Of a stretch of DNA of 64,000 nucleotides, positions 26,634 through 34,352 are shown piece by piece; the first letter of the stretch is position 1; each line of letters begins with the position of its first letter. The notes under the pieces are model-generated. The model saw nothing but the letters and a program-made list of their open reading frames with translations, made no database searches and was not told the origin of the DNA. Source of the DNA: Bog-473 sp963828505 (GTDB lineage: Bacteria > Actinomycetota > Acidimicrobiia > Acidimicrobiales > RAAP-2); contig CAWHFM010000018.1 of assembly GCA_963828505.1 (NCBI GenBank), forward strand, positions 129,363-193,362. Direction: 5' to 3'. Made by a program: the position numbers and the translations under genes.

Positions 26634-26836
26634 TTGCGCACCTCCTGGGATGCATCGAACATCTCATCGACCGTCGAGTTGAAGAATCGGGCAATTTGAA
26701 ACGCCAGGGGGAGCGAAGGAGAGTACCGACCGCCTTCAATGGAGATGACCGTTTGACGTGAGACACCAAGGGCAATCGCAAGGTCCGCTTGAGACAGACT
26801 TCGCATTGAGCGCATCTCCCGCACCCTGTTTCTCAT
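26630..26836 (-). CDS. XRE-family helix-turn-helix regulator
   Basis: A 68-residue DNA-binding protein, essentially one HTH_3 domain (LSQADLAIALGVSRQTVISIEGGRYSPSLPLAFQIARFF). It overlaps the following membrane-protein gene by ATGA, so the two form a unit; in similar pairs the regulator controls its own promoter. ATG at 26836. Confidence 0.9.
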   Translation of the reverse strand: MRNRVREMRSMRSLSQADLAIALGVSRQTVISIEGGRYSPSLPLAFQIARFFNSTVDEMFDASQEVRK

Positions 26837-26843
26837 GATGTAA

Positions 26844-26872
26844 AGGTAACTTGACTACCCAATCGATGTCAA
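26844..26872 (-). promoter_or_regulatory. Promoter of the XRE/DUF2178 pair
   Basis: On the minus strand TTGACA (26872-26867) and TTACCT (26849-26844) are separated by 17 bases. TTGAC and GTCAA also form an imperfect inverted repeat, a possible site for the XRE protein. Confidence 0.5.
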
Positions 26873-26883
26873 GCACCCTTTAC

Positions 26884-26912
26884 CGTCCCCATACGCCGGG
26901 CCGGGGTGCCAC
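26884..26912 (+). repeat. Array repeat copy 20
   Basis: Reads CGTCCCCATACGCCGGG then CCGGGGTGCCAC, with CCCC/GGGG arms. Between two divergent gene starts. Confidence 0.65.
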
Positions 26913-27003
26913 AGTTCGACACATGCGTGGCACGATCGACCCGCGTCGAGGAGGATGGGTTCGCCGGCGGACCCTCCGTCGGGTGCGCTGGCGGGCCATT
27001 GCC

Positions 27004-27975
27004 ATGACCGGAATCGAAGCTTCGACTTCTCCCCCTGCCTTGCCGCGCTGGTTTGGACCTAGAGCCAGCCCAGATGATCCGGCCGTCTCGGCCCTGATCG
27101 ACCGCGTCGCGCGCGGGGCCGGATGGGCAGACATCGGCGGTGGATTCAACCTCAACCTGCGGATAGACGCTGAGCCGCCGGTTGTCCTCCGGGTTCACAG
27201 GCCCTGGGTCCGCCGCGGGCGCGTCGCGGGACTGCGGCGCTTGCGGGAACGGCTCCAGCGGACGCAAGTCCGCGTCGCTCGGCCGATTTCGATTTCCGGC
27301 TGCGACCTCCTGAGGGTCGCTGATCGTTGGGCTGAGCTTGAGGAGTTCATCGATCACGTGCAGCCACGGACGGACGAGGACTCCTACGTCCGCGTATTCG
27401 AGGAGCTTGGACGCGTTCACACTGCGCTCAAAGCAGTCTGGGAGCCCAGTCCGCCCGAACCCCTCGACGACCACAGAACCTTCGGCCAACTGCGTTACTC
27501 GGTCGGCTTCACACGCCGCAGGCTCGGACCCCGCAGCGAGCCGGTCGTGCGTCGGATGGGCCAAATGACTGGCGAGCTCTCCAAGCTCCGGAAGGAGGTC
27601 GAACTGCCATGCACTCCGATTCATGGGGACTACAAATTGGGCAACGCGGGAGAACTGTCAGACGGCTCATGGGCCACCTTCGACCTCGATTTCGCGAGGG
27701 TCAGGGAGCGGCTGTACGACATCGCGGCCAGCCTGCACCAGGTCGCACCGAGCGGCGAATTGCTCGAGCCGCGTCGACTGCTCGACGCCTACGAAAGCAC
27801 GGCTCCGGAACCGTTGACTCGCGACGAGTACCGATGGCTCCCCGGGGCTCTAGCCCTTGTACCCCTGCACTGGGCTGCCACCGCAGGGCTCGTGGGCGAC
27901 GGCATCCGCGAGGCCGAAGGCGCGATGACCGCCGCCGAGGTCTGGTGGTCGCGCCGGGCTGAACTCTGGTCGTAG
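27004..27975 (+). CDS. APH-family phosphotransferase (third)
   Basis: A 323-residue kinase-fold protein. The catalytic loop is CTPIHGDYKLGNAG and the metal Asp is in ATFDLDFARVRERLYDIA, so the core residues are present. The frame is open to 26851, but the upstream part runs through repeat copy 20 and is not conserved in character, so the ATG at 27004 (MTGIEAST) is preferred. Arg-rich composition in the N-lobe. Substrate unknown; homoserine kinase-like or antibiotic phosphotransferase are both possible. Confidence 0.78.
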   Translation: MTGIEASTSPPALPRWFGPRASPDDPAVSALIDRVARGAGWADIGGGFNLNLRIDAEPPVVLRVHRPWVRRGRVAGLRRLRERLQRTQVRVARPISISGCDLLRVADRWAELEEFIDHVQPRTDEDSYVRVFEELGRVHTALKAVWEPSPPEPLDDHRTFGQLRYSVGFTRRRLGPRSEPVVRRMGQMTGELSKLRKEVELPCTPIHGDYKLGNAGELSDGSWATFDLDFARVRERLYDIAASLHQVAPSGELLEPRRLLDAYESTAPEPLTRDEYRWLPGALALVPLHWAATAGLVGDGIREAEGAMTAAEVWWSRRAELWS

Positions 27976-28044
27976 TCCGGCGGCCGCGCTAGGGGGACTG
28001 GAGTTTTGAGGCTACAGAACCGCACGGTATCGCTCCGAGTTGAA

Positions 28045-28070
28045 CTGCCCCATACCGCCAGCCCGGAGAC
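28045..28070 (+). repeat. Array repeat copy 21, diverged
   Basis: Reads CTGCCCCATACCGCCAGC then CCGGAGAC; one core change (CGCCAG). Confidence 0.5.
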
Positions 28071-28176
28071 GCTTTCGCTGCCATCTTCAGCAATGATTGG
28101 TGCCGTGGCTTTGTCGAACGAAGAATTGAGAGCAGCGTGAGGGACTTTGTGCGGGCCCAACTTTGTGTGCAGCAGG

Positions 28177-28317
28177 GTGCCCCGTGACGTCGTCTTCGTC
28201 GACTACCTGCCGCGCAACCCCTCGGGAAAGGTCCTCAAGCACGAGCTCGAGGTTCGGAGGCCCGGTCCTATGGGTGACGCCTTGAACCCCGGGGCGGACC
28301 CGGAGCCCCGGGGGTAA
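28177..28317 (+). pseudogene. Acyl-CoA synthetase C-terminal fragment
   Basis: The 46-codon frame starts VPRDVVFVDYLPRNPSGKVLKHEL, the invariant C-terminal end of AMP-dependent acyl-CoA synthetases with the catalytic Lys in PSGKVLK. It continues with a non-family tail to a TAA. The rest of the enzyme (about 480 residues) is absent upstream, so only the tail survives. Confidence 0.8.
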
Positions 28318-28383
28318 CGTCAAGGTCTGCATGGATCGAGTGGACCTGCAGTTCGAGCACCATAGAGTGCGCAGGACGCGCTG

Positions 28384-29310
28384 ATGTGGGGGATCGAGCA
28401 CGACCCGTTGTTGCGCTCGACCATCGCCGGCGTGGTCCTCCTCGACCAGCCTCCCGACCGGGAACGGCTGACCGAGCGCATCGACGAGGCGTCACGGCTG
28501 GTGGTCCGCCTGCGCCAACACGTGGTGTAGTCGCCGTTCAACTTGGCACCCCCCGAGTACGTGGTTGACGAGCACTTTGACCTCTCCTACCACCTGCGGT
28601 TCGAGCGGGCTCCAGGGCGGGGCACACTGCGCGACGTGCTCGACTACGCCGGGCCCTTCGCCATGGCAGGGTTCGATCGCGCCCGCCCGCTGTGGGAGTT
28701 CGTGGTCCTCGAGGGCGTCGAGGGCGGCCGCTCCGCCATGGTGCAGAAGATCCACCACTCCCTGGCCGACGGGATCGGCATGATGCGGATTTCCATGTCG
28801 TTTCTCGAGACCGAGCGGGAGTCCCGGGAGGATCGTGGGCCTCTCCCGGACGCACCGCCCGCGGAGCACCCTCAGACGCTTCGACGGGTGCGCCGTGGCA
28901 TCGCCTACCGCGCCGGCCGCCAGCTCTCCGCTATCGGCTCGGTGCCGCCACGGGCGCTCGGGATGGCCCGGGATCCCCTGGGCGCGGCCAGGGGGGCGCT
29001 GCGGTCAACCGCCTCGGCCGCTCTCGGGCTGACCACCTCAGTGTTCGGGGGGATGCTCAAGGCCATCGACGTGGTCACCACCAACGTTCCGGGCGCGCCG
29101 TACCCGATCTACATCTCGGGCTCCGAAATGCTGGCGAACTACGGGTTCGGCCCGTTAAGCGGCGCCGGGTGCAACATCACCCTGTTGAGCTACGTCGACG
29201 AGCTCCACTTTGGCGTCAGCACCGATCCGGCGGCCGTCCCGGACCCCGAGACCTTTGTCGACTGCCTACAGGCCGGTATCTCAGAGATAGAGGGCCTGGC
29301 ACGGCACTGA
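28384..29310 (+). pseudogene. Wax ester synthase/diacylglycerol acyltransferase, decayed
   Basis: A WS/DGAT-family acyltransferase of which only 308 codons remain (family length about 450). The catalytic motif HHSLADG is intact (KIHHSLADGIGMM), as is the C-terminal NVPGAPYPIYISGSEM ... GAGCNITLLSY. The first ~40 residues are missing, an in-frame TAG lies at 28528-28530, and about 130 residues between ALRSTAS and FGGMLK are deleted. Together with the acyl-CoA synthetase tail just upstream it is the remnant of a lipid-storage gene cluster. Confidence 0.82.
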
Positions 29311-29750
29311 GATGCTTGGGGTAGATCTTGGCCATGGGGCTCGTGATCTTCATCGGCATACCCGTTGTCGGGACTGTCATCGGCGGAGCAGCATGGGTGT
29401 GATCTCGTCGTTCGTCCCTAGCAGGTCCCAGCAGCTAGTGGAATCCGACGGCCAGATCATTGCCCACGAAGAGCCGGGATCGGGTGGCTTCTTTTCCGGT
29501 CGGCTTCTACGTGCCGGACTGGTGGGACGTCAACGACGGAAGGGCATTGCCAAGCTCGACGCATTGGACGGAAGACCACGAGTGGCCGACTGGCGACTTC
29601 GGATTCGTGTGGGATTAGCAAAGGATTGGGACTAGCTAGTACCAGCGGCCAAGGGACTGTACCCGTCGTCTCCCTCGGCAGCCACGCTTCAAAATCTTTC
29701 ACTGATCGCAGGGGGTGCCCCCGTTTGTTCCTCGTCCATGGCATCCCAGG
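29311..29750. other. Stretch without a supported gene
   Basis: About 440 bases. A 22-codon frame at 29334 (MGLVIFIGIPVVGTVIGG...) could be a single-helix membrane peptide, and longer frames exist, but nothing is conserved. GTGCCCCCGTT at 29715 matches the left half of the array repeat without a CGCCGG core and may be a broken copy. Confidence 0.4.
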
Positions 29751-29777
29751 GGCGCCCAGAACGCCGGAAGGAGGACG
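29751..29777 (+). repeat. Array repeat copy 22
   Basis: Reads GGCGCCCAGAACGCCGGA then AGGAGGACG. Lies 34 bases beyond the stop of the next (minus-strand) gene. Confidence 0.55.
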
Positions 29778-29811
29778 GCAACTCACTCCGTTGTTCTGAC
29801 TCCTCGCGGGG

Positions 29812-30114
29812 TTAGAGATCGAGTTTGCTCTTGGCGATACAGATCGCGAGATGGGCTTCTAAGACGGCATCCCGTGTGGCGGGTGATACGCCCGGGTCCG
29901 CCTCCACCGCCACCTTGGCACTATCACCCGCTTGCTCCAGTTCAATGACGGCCACGCGTACGTCCTGCGACTGGGCTGCCTTCTCCCCCTTCTTGGCGAA
30001 TTCGTTGACCACCGCCGCAAGCACCGGCGACGCTCCCTCGTCTCCCCGTACAGCGTCGCGCGCACTATTGATCTTGATCTGAGCTGCTTGAAGTCCTTCT
30101 GCCATTTTGGTCAC
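29812..30114 (-). CDS. Small helical hypothetical protein
   Basis: A 100-residue protein with no family I recognise. It is rich in Ala, Lys, Glu and Val and would be mostly helical, possibly coiled-coil (KINSARDAVRGDEGASPVLAAVVNEFAKKGEKAAQ). No signal or membrane segment. It occupies the whole interval between repeat copies 22 and 23, which supports it as a real gene. Confidence 0.55.
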   Translation of the reverse strand: MTKMAEGLQAAQIKINSARDAVRGDEGASPVLAAVVNEFAKKGEKAAQSQDVRVAVIELEQAGDSAKVAVEADPGVSPATRDAVLEAHLAICIAKSKLDL

Positions 30115-30143
30115 AGGGGAAGGCTACGCCGGGCGTGTACCGC

Positions 30144-30169
30144 CTGCCCCGTATAACGCTGGGATGGGG
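30144..30169 (+). repeat. Array repeat copy 23, diverged
   Basis: Reads CTGCCCCGTATAACGCTGGG then ATGGGG, with core change ACGCTGG but CCCC/GGGG arms kept. Confidence 0.5.
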
Positions 30170-30228
30170 TGTAAGCCGCGGCACTTCGAGGACAGCTATG
30201 CACTTTCTGGGTTCGCGTGCCGGTCTTA

Positions 30229-31259
30229 GTACGTGTTTCATAACTCATAGGTCGGTCGAGTTCGTTCGATGGGTTCCGTTCTGCCGTAGTGCGGGAAGAA
30301 GTTTCGAAACTCGCGGCGTGACCAGCGCGAATGCACCGGCGCGGTACTCGCGATCTCCGCGGTGACGTGGTGCACTTGTCGTTGTGGCGGCGAAGCGCCG
30401 GTACCCGAGTGATCTGACCGATCGCCAGTGGGCGATGGTGGAGCCCCTGCTGCTTCAGGTGAAGGGGAAGGGACCGGGAGGCCGTCCGCTCGAGCACTCC
30501 AAGCGCGAGATCGTCAACGCCATCTTGTACGTGACGCGCAGCGGTTGCTCGTGGCGCATGCTGCCCACGGACTTCCCGCCGTGGCAGACGGTCTACCGCT
30601 ATTTCGCCGCCTGGCGTGACGACGGGACCGTCGACGTGGTGCACGACGCATTGCGCGCCGAGGTGCGCACGAGGTCGAAGAAGAAAGCTGGCGGGACTCG
30701 CGAGGTCACCCCGAGCGCTGGCATCGTCGACTCGCAATCGCTGCGTGGGGCCGACACCGTTGGGGCCGAGACCCGCGGCTATGACGCGGGCAAGAAAGTG
30801 CAAGGGAGAAAGCGCCACATCGTCACCGACACGCTCGGGCTCCTACTCGTGGTGATGGTCACCGCAGCGTCGGTCCAAGACCGCGACGGAGGCGCCGAGA
30901 TCTTCAAGCGCGTCCACAAGCTCGTTCCTTCGCTGCGCCACGTCTTCGCCGACGGCGGCTACGCCGGAAAGCTCGTGGCCAAGGCCATGCGGTACTGGAA
31001 GCTCAGCGTCGAGGTGGTCTCCAAGCCAGCTGGCCAACGTGGCTTCGCGGTGTTGCCCAGGCGCTGGGTGGTGGAGCGGACCTTCGCCTGGCTCGTGCGA
31101 TGGCGGCGCTTGGTGCGCGACTACGAGCGGTTCCCCGAAACTCATGAGGCCTTCGTCAAGTGGGCGATGATCGGACTGATGCTCAACCGCTTGGCACGGC
31201 CACCCGGTCCACGGCCATGGGCCAACAAGAGCCGGCGGAGGCGGTTATGAAACACGTAC
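30229..31259. mobile_element. IS5-family element, 1031 bp
   Basis: Terminal inverted repeats GTACGTGTTTCATAAC are perfect at 30229-30244 and 31244-31259. A TTA duplication flanks them (30226-30228 and 31260-31262), the TNA target type of the IS1031 subgroup. The right-hand TTA is also the stop codon (TAA on the minus strand) of the fourth APH-like gene, so insertion left the protein unchanged. Confidence 0.9.
30384..31250 (+). CDS. IS5-family transposase
   Basis: A 288-residue DDE transposase in a single intact frame, starting at a GTG. The N-terminal DUF4096-type domain (RYPSDLTDRQWAMVEPLL, CSWRMLPTDFPPWQTVYRYFAAW) precedes the DDE core: Asp in IVDSQSLRGADT, Asp in VFADGGYAGK and Glu in RRWVVERTFAWLVRWRRLVRDYE. 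The element looks complete and could be active. Confidence 0.93.
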   Translation: MAAKRRYPSDLTDRQWAMVEPLLLQVKGKGPGGRPLEHSKREIVNAILYVTRSGCSWRMLPTDFPPWQTVYRYFAAWRDDGTVDVVHDALRAEVRTRSKKKAGGTREVTPSAGIVDSQSLRGADTVGAETRGYDAGKKVQGRKRHIVTDTLGLLLVVMVTAASVQDRDGGAEIFKRVHKLVPSLRHVFADGGYAGKLVAKAMRYWKLSVEVVSKPAGQRGFAVLPRRWVVERTFAWLVRWRRLVRDYERFPETHEAFVKWAMIGLMLNRLARPPGPRPWANKSRRRRL

Positions 31260-32297
31260 TTAGGCATTCGCTCGGCGGAGGCGTTCGGCTGCTTGTACTC
31301 GAAGGGCATTGCCGGACACCGGAGGGTCGCCGTGTAGAGCTTCCCATCGGGCGTTGTGCGCTGCCAACCACAAGCTGCCCGCCCACGCGACCTCCTGCTC
31401 TGCCGCCGTGAATAAACGCCCCCGAGTGTCCTGATACCTGGTCAGAAATGCTTCGGAACTTTCGATCGACGCCAACGTGGGCGCCCAGGTGCTTGAGAAT
31501 GCCCCACTCGCCGTTCCCACGAGCGCCGCTTCTGGTTGCCACGCCAGGCTGTCCCAGTCGTGCACTGCCCAAACCTCGCGACCGTGCCACCGGAGGTTCT
31601 GTGCCTCAAAGTCAGCGTGCCCCAGCACGTATGGCAGATCTGCGGCCAATAGCCGTAAACGGACTCGCCTGGCTGTGTCAACGACGTACGCGGGCACGGC
31701 GTTCTGGTCCCGGACTTCGAGTGACTCAATCGTCGGCCACAACCCAGAGTCCGTGTGGTCCCAACGCACCCAGCGCGGATTTGGTAGCGGCGGCACGACG
31801 GTCAAGTCATTCAGTTCGTCCATCAGCCGGGCAAACACCTCGGCGTAGGACACGGCCACGTCCGGCGAGTCTCCGGGCAACACGTCTCCGCCGGTACGGA
31901 ACTCCTCGGCATGCACGGCCAGCGAACCGACAGCGCCCGCTGCGGTGAGTGGCCGGGCACACGGGAATCCTCGCTCAGCCAACCAGGCCTGTGCCGCCAC
32001 ACACGACGCAGCCCTACCTTCACCAGCACGCGCCTTGACTACGATGTCGGTTCCATCGGCCAACCGGAGGCCGCACACCATCGACGTCTGGTGCAGCTGA
32101 AACAACACGTCCGCGGGTTCGCAACCCAGATGCTCGCCACACCAAGCCGGCAACCAGTCCGGCAGATCGTCCAACGCCACGCCAGATACTGTCTGTTGAT
32201 CGACTTCAACGTCCAGAGATTTCTGGCTGCCTGGACGGCAGTCGGCGCCGGGGTCGGCATCGTCGTGGCTGTCGCATTGCTGCTTCTCGCCGGTCAT
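31260..32297 (-). CDS. APH-family phosphotransferase (fourth)
   Basis: A 345-residue kinase-fold protein. The catalytic loop is YVLGHADFEAQNLRW (HADxxxxN) and the metal Asp lies in VWAVHDWDSLAWQP; the N-lobe carries DIVVKARAGEG with the ATP-binding Lys. The ATG at 32297 is chosen because array repeat copy 24 lies just upstream. The stop codon is provided by the TTA target duplication of the IS5-type element, and the gene originally ended with the same codon. Confidence 0.8.
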   Translation of the reverse strand: MTGEKQQCDSHDDADPGADCRPGSQKSLDVEVDQQTVSGVALDDLPDWLPAWCGEHLGCEPADVLFQLHQTSMVCGLRLADGTDIVVKARAGEGRAASCVAAQAWLAERGFPCARPLTAAGAVGSLAVHAEEFRTGGDVLPGDSPDVAVSYAEVFARLMDELNDLTVVPPLPNPRWVRWDHTDSGLWPTIESLEVRDQNAVPAYVVDTARRVRLRLLAADLPYVLGHADFEAQNLRWHGREVWAVHDWDSLAWQPEAALVGTASGAFSSTWAPTLASIESSEAFLTRYQDTRGRLFTAAEQEVAWAGSLWLAAHNARWEALHGDPPVSGNALRVQAAERLRRANA

Positions 32298-32370
32298 TCG
32301 GACAAGCCTGACGGCCCGTGGCTCACCGGCTCGAAGTCGGATTCCTGAACGTTCGACGGTATGGACGGGG

Positions 32371-32397
32371 GGTGCCCCGAATGCCCGGACTGGGGAC
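32371..32397 (+). repeat. Array repeat copy 24
   Basis: Reads GGTGCCCCGAATGCCCGG then ACTGGGGAC, with CCCC/GGGG arms and a changed core (TGCCCGG). Confidence 0.55.
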
Positions 32398-32415
32398 ATT
32401 CGAATAAGGGTCGGG

Positions 32416-33306
32416 TTAGAGTTGTGGTGTGTGTCGGAAGTGACCCAAAGTGCGGAGCTGGAACCAACGGTCGCGTAGTCCAACCCGTCGGTTCCCGAAC
32501 CACGTTCCCCAGCCCACCGTGAAGTTCAACCACCTGGGTTGAAACAGTCGACGACGACCGCGGGCGACTCCCATTGTGGCGAAGTCATGATGCGGTTCTA
32601 GAGAACGCTGCTGTATTGATTTCGGTTTTGCCTCGGCGGCCCGCTGTTCTACTCGCTCCAAGTGGTGAGCCACGAGCGAATAGCGCTGGTCGTCATCGAG
32701 TTCGAGTTTGTCCGAGACGCGCCACACCGCCCGTGTCTCCAGTCGGCGAAGAGCAAAATAGTGCCTTTCCCGGCGCACTTGGTTTAGCGGAAGGTTTTCC
32801 TGTCGCCAGCTAAGCAGGGACCATGCTCTTGCATCGAGCTCCTCCACGGGAAGAGGAGGACGACCAGCTGTGCCCGCAGGCGTGAGAGGAGGCATCGCAA
32901 TCGGAGGAAGATCTCTCGGCGCCCCAAGTGCTTCGAGTGCGACCTCTCGTACGGCCATGAAGTCGAGACCTGCGAGGCGAAGGGATTCGAGGGCCTCCGG
33001 TTCTCCCTGGTCGAGCACTGCCAGCAAGAGATGCTCGGCGCTCGCGGCTTCGCCCCGCTCCGAGGCAAACCGGATAGCAGCACCCTGGGTCCGCAGTACA
33101 TGAAAACTGGCCCGGCCACCGCGTCGTTGGGCAGCAGAAGCGGGACCGGGAACCGGGACGCCTCCGAAGGGTAGGTCGAGTGCGGCCGAGACCGGACTCT
33201 CGATGTCTCCTAAGGCAGACAGCAGGTGTACGGGCCGACACAGTTCATGGGTCGCAGCGGCGATCGCGAACGCACGATGAATGACATGGCGACCGAGATC
33301 AGACAT
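32416..33306 (-). CDS. Clp_N domain protein with basic C-terminal extension
   Basis: A 296-residue protein. The N-terminal half is a diverged Clp_N domain (LGRHVIHRAFAIAAATHELCRPVHLLSAL; AASAEHLLLAVLDQGEPEAL). The second half is Arg/Glu-rich without a known domain and includes a possible coiled coil (DDQRYSLVAHHLERVEQRAAEAK). No AAA+ motif is present. An ATG 15 bases upstream is also possible. Second orphan Clp_N protein in the array; likely an adaptor or a stress-linked protein, by inference only. Confidence 0.7.
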   Translation of the reverse strand: MSDLGRHVIHRAFAIAAATHELCRPVHLLSALGDIESPVSAALDLPFGGVPVPGPASAAQRRGGRASFHVLRTQGAAIRFASERGEAASAEHLLLAVLDQGEPEALESLRLAGLDFMAVREVALEALGAPRDLPPIAMPPLTPAGTAGRPPLPVEELDARAWSLLSWRQENLPLNQVRRERHYFALRRLETRAVWRVSDKLELDDDQRYSLVAHHLERVEQRAAEAKPKSIQQRSLEPHHDFATMGVARGRRRLFQPRWLNFTVGWGTWFGNRRVGLRDRWFQLRTLGHFRHTPQL

Positions 33307-33366
33307 AGAAGGCTTCACCATCGGAGAATGCTAGGACGTCTCGATTCCGGCCGTGAGAGTTCGGAG

Positions 33367-33398
33367 GTGCCCCCGTTCGCCGGTCAGCGACCGGGCCC
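33367..33398 (+). repeat. Array repeat copy 25
   Basis: Reads GGTGCCCCCGTTCGCCGGT then CAGCGACCGGGCC; GCCC/GGGC arms. Confidence 0.6.
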
Positions 33399-33436
33399 GT
33401 TGAGTCATGCATTCCTCGTGAACCTCAAGTCAGAGG

Positions 33437-33817
33437 TCATGTGACGAAGGCTGTCATGCGGATCGAAACGAGTAGTCCCGGGAGCTCGACGCCCAGCTTT
33501 GCGACGTAGCGCGTCGGTGGCTCGGACGGAAACCATTGGGCGTACTCCTCGTTAAGCCCAGCGAAGTCGTCGGGGTTGGTCAGCAGTACTCCCACCTCAA
33601 TGACGTCGCCCATACTGGCTCCTCCGGCCTCGAGAATGGCCGCGCAGTTCGTCAGCGCCTGTCGTGTCTGGTCTTGAATCGTGGATCCGGCCAAATCACC
33701 GGTGCTCGGGTCGATGCCGACGATGCCCGAGACGAGAACGTGCGGTCCAGCCTTGACGCCCTGGCTGTAGAGCGGCGAACTTGGCGCGTTCGCTGCAGTG
33801 ATGATCTGCCGTGCCAT
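33437..33817 (-). CDS. RidA/YjgF-family protein
   Basis: A 126-residue member of the Rid family, which hydrolyses reactive enamines/imines. It starts MARQIITAANAPSSPLYSQGVKAGPHVLVSGIVGIDPSTGDL and ends with PTRYVAKLGVELPGLLVSIRMTAFV. The Arg that binds the substrate carboxylate in active RidA (R-x-x-V) is replaced near PTRYVAKL, so the subgroup is uncertain. AAGGAG precedes the ATG at 33817; an open frame further upstream is ignored. Confidence 0.88.
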   Translation of the reverse strand: MARQIITAANAPSSPLYSQGVKAGPHVLVSGIVGIDPSTGDLAGSTIQDQTRQALTNCAAILEAGGASMGDVIEVGVLLTNPDDFAGLNEEYAQWFPSEPPTRYVAKLGVELPGLLVSIRMTAFVT

Positions 33818-34352
33818 CGTGGTGCTCCTTGTGGACAACCCAGGTGTGGGGTCTGCAGGTCTGCTTCCCATCTTGACCACTCGATTGTCTCTGGTCGGGG
33901 CAGAGTGACCACCGCCACCCCCATCATCGGAGAGTAGAACACTTGTCATGGGGGTGCTCGCGGTCATCGGTGCAGGCACAGATCGACGCAAGCCACATCC
34001 GTATTCTCTTCGTCGCTGGATCGCTCTCACCAACCCTTGTGCGGGTCATCGAGTTCCTCAGGCGGCAACTCCCAGTTTGTCCTCAATGGAGCGAGTGGAC
34101 CAGTGCGATCAGACTGGGTCGATGCAGTACCGTCACAGAGCATGAGCTGACCGTTGGGAGTGCACCCTGTACGCCCGCCTTAGTGGCGATTGTCCTGCTG
34201 ACGTCAACACGAGGTGGTCACGTCCAGCGTTGACGGGTTACGTCGCCCCGCCACTGACGGTCAGGGTATGGACGATGCTGGAAGGCAGATCGAATTGCCC
34301 TGTTCGTCTTGGTCGGCGAGACGGTGCCGGTTGTAGCCACCAGCCCCCCGGG
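33818..34352. other. Stretch with repeat copy 26 and no supported gene
   Basis: About 535 bases. A 65-codon frame from 33948 (MGVLAVIGAGTDRRK...) ends just before repeat copy 26 and could be a small gene, but it has no recognised features. Confidence 0.4.
34160..34187 (+). repeat. Array repeat copy 26 (right-hand end)
   Basis: Reads GTGCACCCTGTACGCCCGC then CTTAGTGGC; diverged core (CGCCCG). Last copy I can support; a doubtful one lies at 35306-35338. Confidence 0.45.

Larger units (their letters stand above)
7434..34187 (+). other. Cassette-like array: 26 co-oriented repeats separating accessory genes
   Basis: From 7434 to 34187 nearly every boundary between genes has one copy of a 26-30 bp element, best described as TGYCCC, 2-4 bases, CGCCGG, then a G-rich arm often complementary to the first. 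I located 26 copies by eye. In all of them the CGCCGG core reads on the plus strand, although the genes between them point both ways. Intervals are typically 0.3-1.2 kb and hold one gene; longer intervals contain IS insertions or an operon. The genes are unrelated accessory functions. The layout resembles an integron cassette array, but the GTTRRRY/RYYYAAC core sites of attC are missing and no adjacent IntI is seen. The interpretation as recombination sites is inference. Confidence 0.6.

Noticed and set aside
7434..34187. The array repeats as classical integron attC sites
   Set aside because: No GTTRRRY/RYYYAAC core pair flanks the copies, the copies are shorter than typical attC, and no IntI with its extra domain is at either edge.
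7434..34187. The array repeats as a CRISPR array or as ordinary terminators
   Set aside because: Spacing is gene-sized and irregular, not 30-40 bp; orientation is fixed while genes face both ways and some copies lie between divergent starts, where terminators make no sense.
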